Program-made: the position numbers and the translations under genes
In this document: one piece after another, positions 1 through 6,634 of the stretch
Layout: each line of letters begins with the position of its first letter
Position numbering within the stretch: the stretch's first letter is position 1
The notes under the pieces: model-generated
The model's input: the letters and a program-made list of their open reading frames with translations, nothing else
Told to the model about the DNA's origin: nothing
Databases searched by the model: none
From: an uncultured Actinomycetes bacterium
Lineage (GTDB): Bacteria > Actinomycetota > Geothermincolia > Geothermincolales > RBG-13-55-18
Direction: 5' to 3'
Length of the DNA: 40,575 nucleotides
NCBI GenBank assembly: GCA_937128055.1
Contig: CAKZMC010000053.1
Location: forward strand, 1 to 40,575

Positions 1-1
1 A

Positions 2-77
2 TGGACACCTCCTTGCTCTGCTTCTTTTACTACAAAGCAAGTATAGGGGGTGTCCACCATGTTTCTGAACCTAGACA
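2..77. repeat. Inverted repeat at left edge, possible remnant of a mobile element end
   Basis: Bases 2-12 (TGGACACCTCC) and 46-56 (GGGGGTGTCCA) form an inverted repeat with one mismatch around a 33-nt spacer. The right arm continues into a segment that begins TGTCCA at 51 and ends TAGACA at 77, so it has weak terminal symmetry of its own. This resembles insertion-sequence ends, but no transposase is visible and the window starts here. It could equally be a terminator hairpin of an upstream gene. Confidence 0.25.
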
Positions 78-136
78 TGCGCGCCGGCTCCCGCACGACA
101 TTGACAAGCGGAACGACGCGTATTAACTTAAGGTTT

Positions 137-156
137 GCCCGCTTGCGAAGAGCGGG
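137..156 (+). other. Leader hairpin 1 upstream of cbiM
   Basis: CCCGCT (138-143) pairs perfectly with AGCGGG (151-156) across a 7-nt loop. It lies in the 5' region of the cobalt-transport operon, upstream of the terminator-like hairpin at 192-228, and could be part of an aptamer or anti-terminator. No known riboswitch core is recognised. Confidence 0.35.
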
Positions 157-191
157 TTAGCGATAATTGCTGGATGTTGCAACGGGAGCCA

Positions 192-240
192 CGGAGGTTC
201 CTCGGGGGATGAACCCCGGGAATGTCCGTTTTTGTTTTCT
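192..240 (+). terminator. Terminator-like hairpin just before the cbiM ribosome binding site (putative attenuator)
   Basis: CGGA (192-195) pairs with TCCG (225-228). TTCC (198-201) pairs with GGAA (219-222) and CGGGG (203-207) with CCCCG (214-218), around a small GATGAA loop, with one bulge and one mismatch. A T-rich run with a few interruptions (229-240) follows immediately. The cbiM ribosome binding site GGAGGTG starts only a few bases later at 244. An intrinsic terminator in this position is the usual expression platform of a riboswitch or other attenuator. The ligand is unknown; cobalt, nickel or a corrinoid would fit the operon. Confidence 0.55.
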
Positions 241-255
241 CTGGGAGGTGGGATC

Positions 256-936
256 ATGCATATTCCCGACGGTTTTCTCAACGCCGGAACCAGCATCGCC
301 ACCGGGGTGGTAGCCGCGGCAGCGGTGGGATACGGGCTGCACAAGGCGCGGGAGGAACTGGACGAGAGGTCAGTGCCCTTGCTCGCCCTCTGCGCCGCCT
401 TCGTCTTCGCGGCCCAGATGCTCAACTTCCCCGTAGCGGGCGGGACCAGCGGCCATTTCATGGGAGGGGTGCTGGCAGCGGTCCTCCTCGGTCCCTGGCT
501 GGGAGAGTTGGTGATCGCCCTGGTCTTGCTCATCCAGTGCCTGGGCTTCGCCGACGGCGGGCTCACGGCGCTGGGGGCCAACGTCTTTAACATGGCGGTC
601 ATCGGCACCATCGTATCCTACTATATCTTCCACGGAGCCAAATCGCTGCTCCCCAAGAGCAAACCCTTTTTCCTGGCAAGCACGGGTGCGGTGGCATGGC
701 TCTCGGTGATGCTGGCCTCCGGCGCCTGCGCCGTGGAGCTGGCCCTCTCGGGCACCTCCCCTCTCGGCGTGGCCCTCCCGGCCATGCTGGGCGTGCATGC
801 CATCATCGGGATCGGGGAGGCGGTGATCACCGTGCCGGTGGTGAGCGTGGTGCTCGCAGTGCGGCCGGACCTTGTGCGCACCTATGACTTCCATCCGGCG
901 ACGCCCAGTCTCGAGGAAGCGGAGGTGAACGGGTGA
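256..936 (+). CDS. cbiM: Cobalt ECF transporter substrate-capture protein CbiM
   Basis: This is the membrane substrate-specificity component of an energy-coupling-factor importer for Co2+ (possibly Ni2+), 226 residues long. The product begins MHIPDGFL, the family hallmark in which the N-terminal Met-His positions help bind the metal. About six hydrophobic segments follow, with conserved GHFMGG and GANVFNM stretches. I chose ATG 256 because GGAGGTG lies 5 nt upstream and the conserved N terminus must be exposed; the in-frame ATG at 232 would bury it. It is the first gene of a cbiM-PDGLE-cbiQ-cbiO operon and its stop overlaps the next gene. The hairpin at 192-228 may regulate it. Assignment to CbiM is firm; choosing cobalt over nickel is inference. 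Confidence 0.95.
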   Translation: MHIPDGFLNAGTSIATGVVAAAAVGYGLHKAREELDERSVPLLALCAAFVFAAQMLNFPVAGGTSGHFMGGVLAAVLLGPWLGELVIALVLLIQCLGFADGGLTALGANVFNMAVIGTIVSYYIFHGAKSLLPKSKPFFLASTGAVAWLSVMLASGACAVELALSGTSPLGVALPAMLGVHAIIGIGEAVITVPVVSVVLAVRPDLVRTYDFHPATPSLEEAEVNG

Positions 937-1331
937 TGGATGCGCGCAGGAAAGGGCTTTACTTGTTCATACTGGCAGGGTTAGCCGTGGCGGTAGCGCT
1001 GGCCTTGCTGGTTTCCCCCTGGGCCTCGTCCTCGCCGGATGGCCTGGAGAAGGTGGCGGAGGACAAGGGTTTTCTGGAAAAGGCGGAAGAGACCGAGCCG
1101 GCCTGGGAGAGCGCTCCCATACCCGATTACGCCATACCAGGAATCACCAAGGAAGTGATGGACGAGGAGACCGGCGAGGTGGAGGAGGAACCCACCAGGC
1201 TGGCCACCGCCCTGGCGGGGTTGGTGGGGACGGTGGCCATCTTCCTTATCGCCTGGGGGCTGGCGCTGGTGCTGAAGAGAAGGGAGCCCGGCGGCCGGGC
1301 GGCAGGGACGGCGGAAACGTCGCGGGAATGA
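936..1331 (+). CDS. PDGLE-domain membrane protein, CbiN-like accessory subunit
   Basis: A 131-residue protein with two membrane helices (about residues 8-25 and 90-110) flanking an extracytoplasmic loop. The loop carries the PDGLE motif (SSPDGLEKVA) near residue 34 that names the family. PDGLE proteins replace or accompany CbiN/NikN in metal ECF importers and help CbiM/NikM load metal. ATG 936 overlaps the cbiM stop (TGATG) with GGAGGTG at 921-927. A GTG at 933 is also possible but sits closer to the Shine-Dalgarno. Position between cbiM and cbiQ supports the role. Confidence 0.88.
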   Translation: MDARRKGLYLFILAGLAVAVALALLVSPWASSSPDGLEKVAEDKGFLEKAEETEPAWESAPIPDYAIPGITKEVMDEETGEVEEEPTRLATALAGLVGTVAIFLIAWGLALVLKRREPGGRAAGTAETSRE

Positions 1332-1347
1332 AGCGAACGGGGCGCCC

Positions 1348-2103
1348 TTGAAACACGCTTTTCTGGACGAGTACAGCGGCCTACGGAGCCCAATCCACCA
1401 GCTTGACCCGCGGGCAAAGCTGGTGGGCTTCGCGGCGCTCATCGTGGTGTGCGTAACCACTCCGCCCAACCTCTATGCCGCCTTCGCCGTCTACCTGGGG
1501 CTGGAACTGGCGCTGCTGTGGCTTTCCCGCCTGCCCCTCAGGCATGTTGCCAGGCGCATGCTCATCGTCCTCCCCTTCATACTGGTGGTGGCCGCCTTTC
1601 TTCCCTTCTTCAGCCGGGGAGGAGGAAGCTACAATCTGGGGCCGGTGCGGGTTTCGGGACACGGGCTGCTGGTCCTCTGGAACGTGGCCGCCAAGTCCAC
1701 GGTGAGCGTGCTGGCGGTGATCCTGCTCTCCTCCACCACGCCCTTCCCGGACTTGCTGCGCGGCATGGAGAGGCTGCGGGTACCCCGCCTGCTGGTGGCC
1801 CTGTTGAGTTTCACCTATCGCTATATCTTCGTCCTGGTGGACGAGATGCAACGCATGAGGCGGGCGCGTGACTCCCGGGCCTGGAGGGGGAAGTGGCTGT
1901 GGCAATCCAAGGTCGTCGGCCACATGGTCGCCGCCCTCTTCCTGCGCTCCTACGAGCGCGGCGAGAGGGTCTACGCCGCCATGCTCGCCCGCGGTTACGG
2001 CGGCGGCATGCACACGCTGTATCTCTACGAGCCCGGCATCATGGAAGTGGGATTCGCCTCCCTGGTGATGCTGGTCCCGCTGGCGGCCAGGATAATACTT
2101 TAG
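1348..2103 (+). CDS. cbiQ: Cobalt ECF transporter transmembrane coupling protein CbiQ
   Basis: This 251-residue protein is the EcfT/CbiQ-type scaffold that joins the substrate-capture protein to the ATPase. It begins with the typical amphipathic stretch (FLDEYS.LRSPIHQLDPRAKL), has several hydrophobic helices, and carries the two Ala-Arg-containing coupling helices (RARDSRAW near residue 172 and AMLARGYGG near residue 211) that dock into the ATPase grooves. The start is a TTG at 1348, 16 nt after the preceding stop, with only a weak G-rich Shine-Dalgarno, so translation may depend on coupling. Family assignment is confident. Confidence 0.92.
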   Translation: MKHAFLDEYSGLRSPIHQLDPRAKLVGFAALIVVCVTTPPNLYAAFAVYLGLELALLWLSRLPLRHVARRMLIVLPFILVVAAFLPFFSRGGGSYNLGPVRVSGHGLLVLWNVAAKSTVSVLAVILLSSTTPFPDLLRGMERLRVPRLLVALLSFTYRYIFVLVDEMQRMRRARDSRAWRGKWLWQSKVVGHMVAALFLRSYERGERVYAAMLARGYGGGMHTLYLYEPGIMEVGFASLVMLVPLAARIIL

Positions 2104-2188
2104 AAAGGACGCGGTATCCGTGCCCGCCCCGCAAGAAGAATCAGGGCGATGACGCGGTGAGGCAAAATCGAGAAGGGAGACTCTTATC

Positions 2189-2965
2189 ATGCATCACAGG
2201 CCTGCCGTGGAGATAAAAGGCCTTCACTACGCTTACCCGGACGGGACCGTCGCCCTGCGCGGGGTGGACTTGCTCGTGGAGGAGGGAGAAGCGGTAGGGA
2301 TCGTGGGCCCCAACGGCGCTGGCAAGTCGACCCTGCTCCTGCACCTCAACGGCATCCTTGCAGGACGCGGGGAGGTGCGCATCTTCGGGCTGCCGGTGGA
2401 AAAGGCCAACCTCAGGGAGATCAGGCGCCGCGTGGGGCTGGTCTTCCAGGATCCGGACGATCAACTCTTCTCGCCCACCGTCTTCGACGACGTGGCCTTT
2501 GGCCCCCTGAACATGGGCCTTTCCCGCGAAGAGGTGGCCGAGGCCGTATCTTGTGCCCTGGAGCTGGTGGGCCTGGAGGGGCTGGAGAAGCGTTCCGCCT
2601 ACCACCTCAGCTACGGGCAGAAGAAGCGCGCGGCCATCGCCACCGTGCTCTCCATGAATCCCGACCTGCTGGTCCTGGACGAGCCTTCCAGCAACCTGGA
2701 CCCACGCGCACGGCGAGAATTCTCCGAGCTCCTGCAGCGCACACGGATAACCAAGATCCTGGTCACCCACGACCTCCCCTTCGTCTTCGAGAACTGCGAG
2801 CGGGTGGTGGTGATGGACGGGGGCAGGATCGTCGCCGATGGGGACGTCTTTTCCATCCTCTCCAACGAGGAGCTGCTGAAGAAGCACGGCCTGGAACTCC
2901 CCTACGGGTTTTACCCCATGCACAGGGAGATGGACGGGCACCGGGTGGAAGAAGACCGCGGGTAA
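2189..2965 (+). CDS. cbiO: Cobalt ECF transporter ATP-binding protein CbiO
   Basis: ABC-type ATPase of 258 residues that powers the CbiMNQO importer. Visible motifs are Walker A GPNGAGKST (40-48), Q-loop VFQDPDDQLF (85-94, typical of CbiO/EcfA), signature LSYGQ (140-144), Walker B LLVLDEP (160-166) and the switch histidine in LVTHD (H194). ATG 2189 has an AGAAGGGAGA Shine-Dalgarno about 9 nt upstream. An 85-nt gap separates it from cbiQ. Only one ATPase gene is present, so a homodimer is expected. No clear terminator follows. Confidence 0.95.
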   Translation: MHHRPAVEIKGLHYAYPDGTVALRGVDLLVEEGEAVGIVGPNGAGKSTLLLHLNGILAGRGEVRIFGLPVEKANLREIRRRVGLVFQDPDDQLFSPTVFDDVAFGPLNMGLSREEVAEAVSCALELVGLEGLEKRSAYHLSYGQKKRAAIATVLSMNPDLLVLDEPSSNLDPRARREFSELLQRTRITKILVTHDLPFVFENCERVVVMDGGRIVADGDVFSILSNEELLKKHGLELPYGFYPMHREMDGHRVEEDRG

Positions 2966-3017
2966 CAAAGACTCGCTTCCCGCTTGCCTCCACGTAGGCG
3001 AGCCCCTTACCCGCGCT

Positions 3018-3668
3018 CTATGGAACGTTGCTCTCCGGACTGCCGTGATTCGGGCAGCTTATCGAGGGTGGCGCATCGGCGTGCCACTCCACCAGGTACT
3101 CGCCTCCATCCAGGGAGCACGAGGGTTTCTCCTCCAGGTACTCTCCCACCAGCTCCCCCCAGGAGACGGGATAGCGTCCGTCGTTGGCCGCGGCGAATAT
3201 GTTAGATGCGGACAGTACCGTCCTCATCTGGGCCATACAGGTCTTCTCCTGGGCAGAGGCCCTCGCCGAGGTTATCAGGCTTGAGTTCTCCAGGTCTACT
3301 TTCCATGCGCCATCCTCCCGGACCATGGCCATGGTATGGCGCTGCATGGGGTAATCGTCGTGGGTCACATAGACGGTGACGCTCGCATCGGTCCCCTCAC
3401 CCGCCGTGAACTTCATCTTGGCGAGATTCGCCAGCACATCTTCCTTCTCGCCCTCACTCAATCTTACGTCACCGGATTCCTCTCGGGATTCGCGGAAATA
3501 GGCGAGGTTCTTCTCGCTTACCAGCTCTTCTGCTGCCTCAAGTTCACCCAGGGAAGCGCGGCGGATGAACTCCTCGGCGATTTTCGCCGGGGAACTGCCA
3601 CCCCCGCAGTGGAGCGCAGACAGGGAGAGAAGAACGGCTGTCAGGAAAACGATGGGTATCTTGCGCAC
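3018..3668 (-). CDS. Secreted DUF4878-like protein with pilin-like C-terminal segment
   Basis: 216 residues. The N terminus has a hydrophobic signal (IPIVFLTAVLLSLSAL) ending at a cysteine (HCGGG), so it is probably a lipoprotein, although His before Cys is unusual for a lipobox. Residues about 25-130 look like a DUF4878/NTF2-like domain (AKIAEEFIRRASLGELEAA and a beta-rich part). The last 65 residues resemble the globular end of type II pseudopilins (MRTVLSASNIFAAANDGRYP, then Cys pairs ending SCPNHG). I chose GTG 3668 because AGGAGGGG lies 5 nt upstream; an upstream ATG at 3692 would place that sequence inside the gene. Function unknown. Confidence 0.7.
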   Translation of the reverse strand: MRKIPIVFLTAVLLSLSALHCGGGSSPAKIAEEFIRRASLGELEAAEELVSEKNLAYFRESREESGDVRLSEGEKEDVLANLAKMKFTAGEGTDASVTVYVTHDDYPMQRHTMAMVREDGAWKVDLENSSLITSARASAQEKTCMAQMRTVLSASNIFAAANDGRYPVSWGELVGEYLEEKPSCSLDGGEYLVEWHADAPPSISCPNHGSPESNVP

Positions 3669-3905
3669 GACAACCCCTCCTCGTGAAGTCATCTTACTGC
3701 CCTTGCTCAATTTCCTTCTCCAAAGTCCCGTGTTTTTCCTTGTGGGCCCGGTTTCAAGGCAGGTGCCGTTCCGCTACCTCCGTTCCTCTTGGTAATGACG
3801 TCTTCGGGAGCGTTTCTCGCCCTCTCGCAATGGCGTTTTGCGGAAGGGGCATCGCGCCTGCGAGCCGCGATGCCGGGCGCAAGGATCTCCGCAAACATGT
3901 TTATG

Positions 3906-3943
3906 CAGGCCGGGTTTGTCTCTCCAGGCCGGGTTTGTCTCTC
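3906..3943. repeat. 19-nt perfect tandem duplication
   Basis: The unit CAGGCCGGGTTTGTCTCTC occurs twice head to tail (3906-3924 and 3925-3943), ending 8 nt before the stop codon of the minus-strand radical SAM gene. No coding role is visible; it looks like a recent slippage duplication. Confidence 0.85.
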
Positions 3944-3950
3944 GTGAGGT

Positions 3951-5030
3951 CTACCGCAAGAGGTGGATGTTTCCGATGTGGACGCGGGTGAGGCCGGCTT
4001 CCCTCGCCGCCGCCAGGCATTCCTCGGCCTGGCGGCGCGAGGTCACCGGCAGGTCGCGCATGGCATGCTGCGGGTGGAAGGCCAGCAGGGAGTAGGGGAT
4101 ATCGCGGCCCAGGGAGGCGATGAAGGCTGCGATACGCCCTACCTCCCCCGCTGCAACGTAACCCGGGACCAGGAGGGTGCTGGCCACCAGCGGCGGCGGT
4201 TCCGGGCGCTCCGGGACGCGGGATGCCGCATAGGCAAAATTATCCAGGGTACGCTTGTTCTCCGCGCCGCAGAGAGCGCGGTGCAGACCCGGGTGAAAGG
4301 CCTTGAGGTCGAACTTCACGCAGCCCCCGCTTTCCAGGGAGAGGTCCAGGGCACGCCGCAGCAAACCCGGGTGCATGCTGCCGTTGCTCTCCCAGCAGAT
4401 GCGCAGATCTCCCCCGCGCCTCGCGAGGGCCAGCTCGGAGGCGCGCAGGGCGAAGGGCATCTGGGGGGAGGGATCGCCGCCGAAGTAGCAGATGCAGCCG
4501 GTGCGCTCATCAGCCGCTTCTGCCAGCTCGCGCGGGTTGAAGACCGGCGCCAGGCGCGCGGTCAGCAACCTGAACTGCACGTTCTGGCAGAAGAGGCAGT
4601 CAAAGGAACAGGCTCCCAGGAAGACGGCCAGGTTGTAACGGCCGCGGTCCCGGCTCCCCGCGCATACCCAGTCCGCCACGCAGTTGGTGGGGAGGGGATC
4701 ATAGTAATACTCCAGGACGCCGCCCCGGGCGGTCCCGGAAAGGTGCCGCAATTTCCCGTTTCTCACCTTGCGCAGGCCGCAGTAACCCTTCTCCCCCTCC
4801 CCCAGGCTGCACTCGTTCCCGCAGATGCGGCAGGTCCTCCCTCCTACCACCCTGGGGATTTCCGCCGGCAGCTCGAAGGGCGCCCGCACGCACGCGTGCG
4901 CCTCGCGCACCAGCCGCTCAACTTCTTCTCCGCCAGCGGCCAGGCAGCGCGCGCACACCCCCAGGATCTGCGAGACCTCCGGCGACGCCCTTCCGCAAAT
5001 GACGCAACTCTTTCCTTCCCCCTGCACCAT
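3951..5030 (-). CDS. Radical SAM protein related to pyruvate formate-lyase activases
   Basis: A 359-residue predicted [4Fe-4S]/SAM enzyme. The cluster-binding motif is CSFDCLFCQN (C141, C145, C148), the CxxxCxxC form of the activase/PflX-like group. Before it lie two cysteine clusters that look like metal or Fe-S sites: C9/C12/C26/C29 and C67/C70/C74/C84. The core continues with GGDPSPQ, WESNG and KFDLKAF motifs of the TIM-barrel. I chose ATG 5030 because GGAAGG lies 11-12 nt upstream; ATG 5063 is an alternative with a poorer site. No glycyl-radical enzyme or AMMECR1/Memo partner is next to it, so the substrate cannot be inferred. Confidence 0.82.
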   Translation of the reverse strand: MVQGEGKSCVICGRASPEVSQILGVCARCLAAGGEEVERLVREAHACVRAPFELPAEIPRVVGGRTCRICGNECSLGEGEKGYCGLRKVRNGKLRHLSGTARGGVLEYYYDPLPTNCVADWVCAGSRDRGRYNLAVFLGACSFDCLFCQNVQFRLLTARLAPVFNPRELAEAADERTGCICYFGGDPSPQMPFALRASELALARRGGDLRICWESNGSMHPGLLRRALDLSLESGGCVKFDLKAFHPGLHRALCGAENKRTLDNFAYAASRVPERPEPPPLVASTLLVPGYVAAGEVGRIAAFIASLGRDIPYSLLAFHPQHAMRDLPVTSRRQAEECLAAAREAGLTRVHIGNIHLLR

Positions 5031-5479
5031 GCGCTGCCGATCCTTCCTTTCTCCTCCGGCCATGTCCCCGTACTTCACATCGGCCACTGGCCTCGAGGAG
5101 GAGAACATCGTGTCCGCATCTCGATTCTTGCATCCCCTTGCGGCGCGTGCAACGATCACGGCCCGCCCTGCGGGGAGACGGGCCTTCGCTTGCCTCAGCG
5201 TTTTCCGCCACAACAGGCCAAGACAGGATGAGGGCAAGGAGGGCGTGTGCCTGCCGGCGATGTTAAGATATTCTTATGCCATGCCGGCATCGTCGAAAGC
5301 CCGACCAGCGCATGCGAGGACCGCACGCGGCGTAAAGGGGAGAGGCGGGAAAGTGCGTGGACGATCCGCGGAACGCGGAGGCGGGAGCTTGCCGCCGCCT
5401 TTTACCCTTACGGGAAAGCGAGGGCCATGAAACGTGACCGCTCAGTCGGGAACTCGGCCACGCATCATCATTGAAGGAC
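5031..5479. other. Intergenic region between divergent genes, small dyads only
   Basis: No gene is supported here. The upstream extension of the radical SAM frame runs through 5031-5237 without family conservation. An inverted repeat built on TGCCGGC (5252) and GCCGGCA (ending 5289) surrounds a smaller dyad TAAGA-TAT-TCTTA (5264-5276); this could be an operator or a weak structure. No convincing promoter was found. Confidence 0.35.
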
Positions 5480-6019
5480 ATGGAAGGTAACCGGGAAATC
5501 GGGGAGGAGCGCGTCCACAAGGCGGGACAGGCTGTCAAATGGGCCTTCGTCGTTTCTCTGGCGGCCGTCGCCGGCATCATCGCCTTGCTGCAGCTTTTCC
5601 GCGCCCATCCCGCCCAGGAAGTCCTGGCAAAGGCGGTGGAGAGGGTGCAGGAAGGGGACATCGAGGGAGCCATGGAATACGTGGACCCGCAGGGACAGCT
5701 GGGTATCGTCTGGCAGGAAAACGTCGGCGGCGCAAAGGATTCCATTGCCTCCCTCATGGACCGATACTGTATGGAATTTTCTTCTATAAAATACAAGACC
5801 CGCGTAGAGGGAGATTACGCGGAGGTGCAGCTGGCCGGGGGCAGGGTGACGGTCTTTGGAAGGGATGAGCATGTTCCCCTTGCCTTCTTCGACCTGGAAG
5901 GCTCGGACCTTGTTTTCTACCTGCAGAAAAAAGACGGCTCCTGGCTGATCGAGGGGACCAACTACGACCTGCAGGAGATGCTCTCCGGGAGCCTGGACTG
6001 GCTGTACGAAATAAGGTAG
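5480..6019 (+). CDS. Membrane-anchored DUF4878-like protein
   Basis: 179 residues with one N-terminal membrane helix (about 20-38, FVVSLAAVAGIIALLQLF). A presumed extracytoplasmic domain of the DUF4878/NTF2-like type follows (EVLAKAVERVQEGDIEGAMEY, then alternating beta strands to LYEIR). The start is uncertain. ATG 5480 has GAAGGA only one base away, and TTG 5471 has no clear ribosome binding site. It lies 7 nt upstream of a lipoprotein gene of the same type, so the two are likely co-transcribed. Function unknown; resemblance is at fold level only. Confidence 0.65.
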   Translation: MEGNREIGEERVHKAGQAVKWAFVVSLAAVAGIIALLQLFRAHPAQEVLAKAVERVQEGDIEGAMEYVDPQGQLGIVWQENVGGAKDSIASLMDRYCMEFSSIKYKTRVEGDYAEVQLAGGRVTVFGRDEHVPLAFFDLEGSDLVFYLQKKDGSWLIEGTNYDLQEMLSGSLDWLYEIR

Positions 6020-6026
6020 GTGGGGG

Positions 6027-6449
6027 ATGGAGCATCGGGGAGGCTCGCGCACGAGAAGAGGGACGTCTGCGGCGTTAGCCCTCTTGCTCGCCGCCGCCCT
6101 GTGTTCCGCGATGCTGCCCGGGTGCTCCTCGTCCACGCCTGAACTCACGGTGCAGGAATTCATCACCGCCCGCATGGAGGGGGACGAAAGCCGCGCGAAG
6201 GAGCTTGCCGTGGAAGGGGACCTCGGGGATTACCTGGGAGGCGAGCCCTTCCTCGCCGGGTCCGAGGCGGATTTCACCGTCGAACTGGCGGAGAGCGACA
6301 AGGACCGCGCCGTGGTGCGGGTGCATCTCACGTGGGGGGAGGAGGGCGTGGACATATCGTACGTCTGCCGGCGCGTGGGGTCGCGATGGAAGGTGGCCCT
6401 GCGCGAGACGGAAGCGCTGTGGTATCCCGATATCGATCTGCGGGAGTAG
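6027..6449 (+). CDS. Small DUF4878-like lipoprotein
   Basis: 140 residues. An Arg-rich N terminus is followed by a hydrophobic stretch and a good lipobox (AMLPGC, Cys about residue 33), so it is predicted to be lipid-anchored. The remainder matches the DUF4878 pattern: helix LTVQEFITARMEGDESRAKEL then strands with VVRVHLTW and WKVALRE. ATG 6027 follows GGTGGGGG. It is the second gene of a pair with the upstream membrane-anchored relative. No catalytic residues are apparent; a binding or scaffolding role in the envelope is only a guess. Confidence 0.72.
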   Translation: MEHRGGSRTRRGTSAALALLLAAALCSAMLPGCSSSTPELTVQEFITARMEGDESRAKELAVEGDLGDYLGGEPFLAGSEADFTVELAESDKDRAVVRVHLTWGEEGVDISYVCRRVGSRWKVALRETEALWYPDIDLRE

Positions 6450-6634
6450 AATTCCGACGCTACGGAAGAGGCAAAGCACCGCTTTCCCGCCCCGTTCCCT
6501 TTATGTCTTCGCATCGCCTTTCAGCGCGAGTCCGCTTCGTGACTCCGCTCCCGCAATGACGACACCTGCGCTCCTTCCGACGACGCGGCAGGGGCAATCG
6601 TGTTGGACTTTCCTGGTTAGCGCCGGGCAGGCCT

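Noticed and set aside
1-240. Classical cobalamin (B12) riboswitch before cbiM
   Set aside because: No B12-box core could be found; only the terminator-like platform is present.
3963-5231. 422-codon plus-strand open frame opposite the radical SAM gene
   Set aside because: The minus-strand frame holds the CxxxCxxC motif and other radical SAM blocks, while the plus frame has none.
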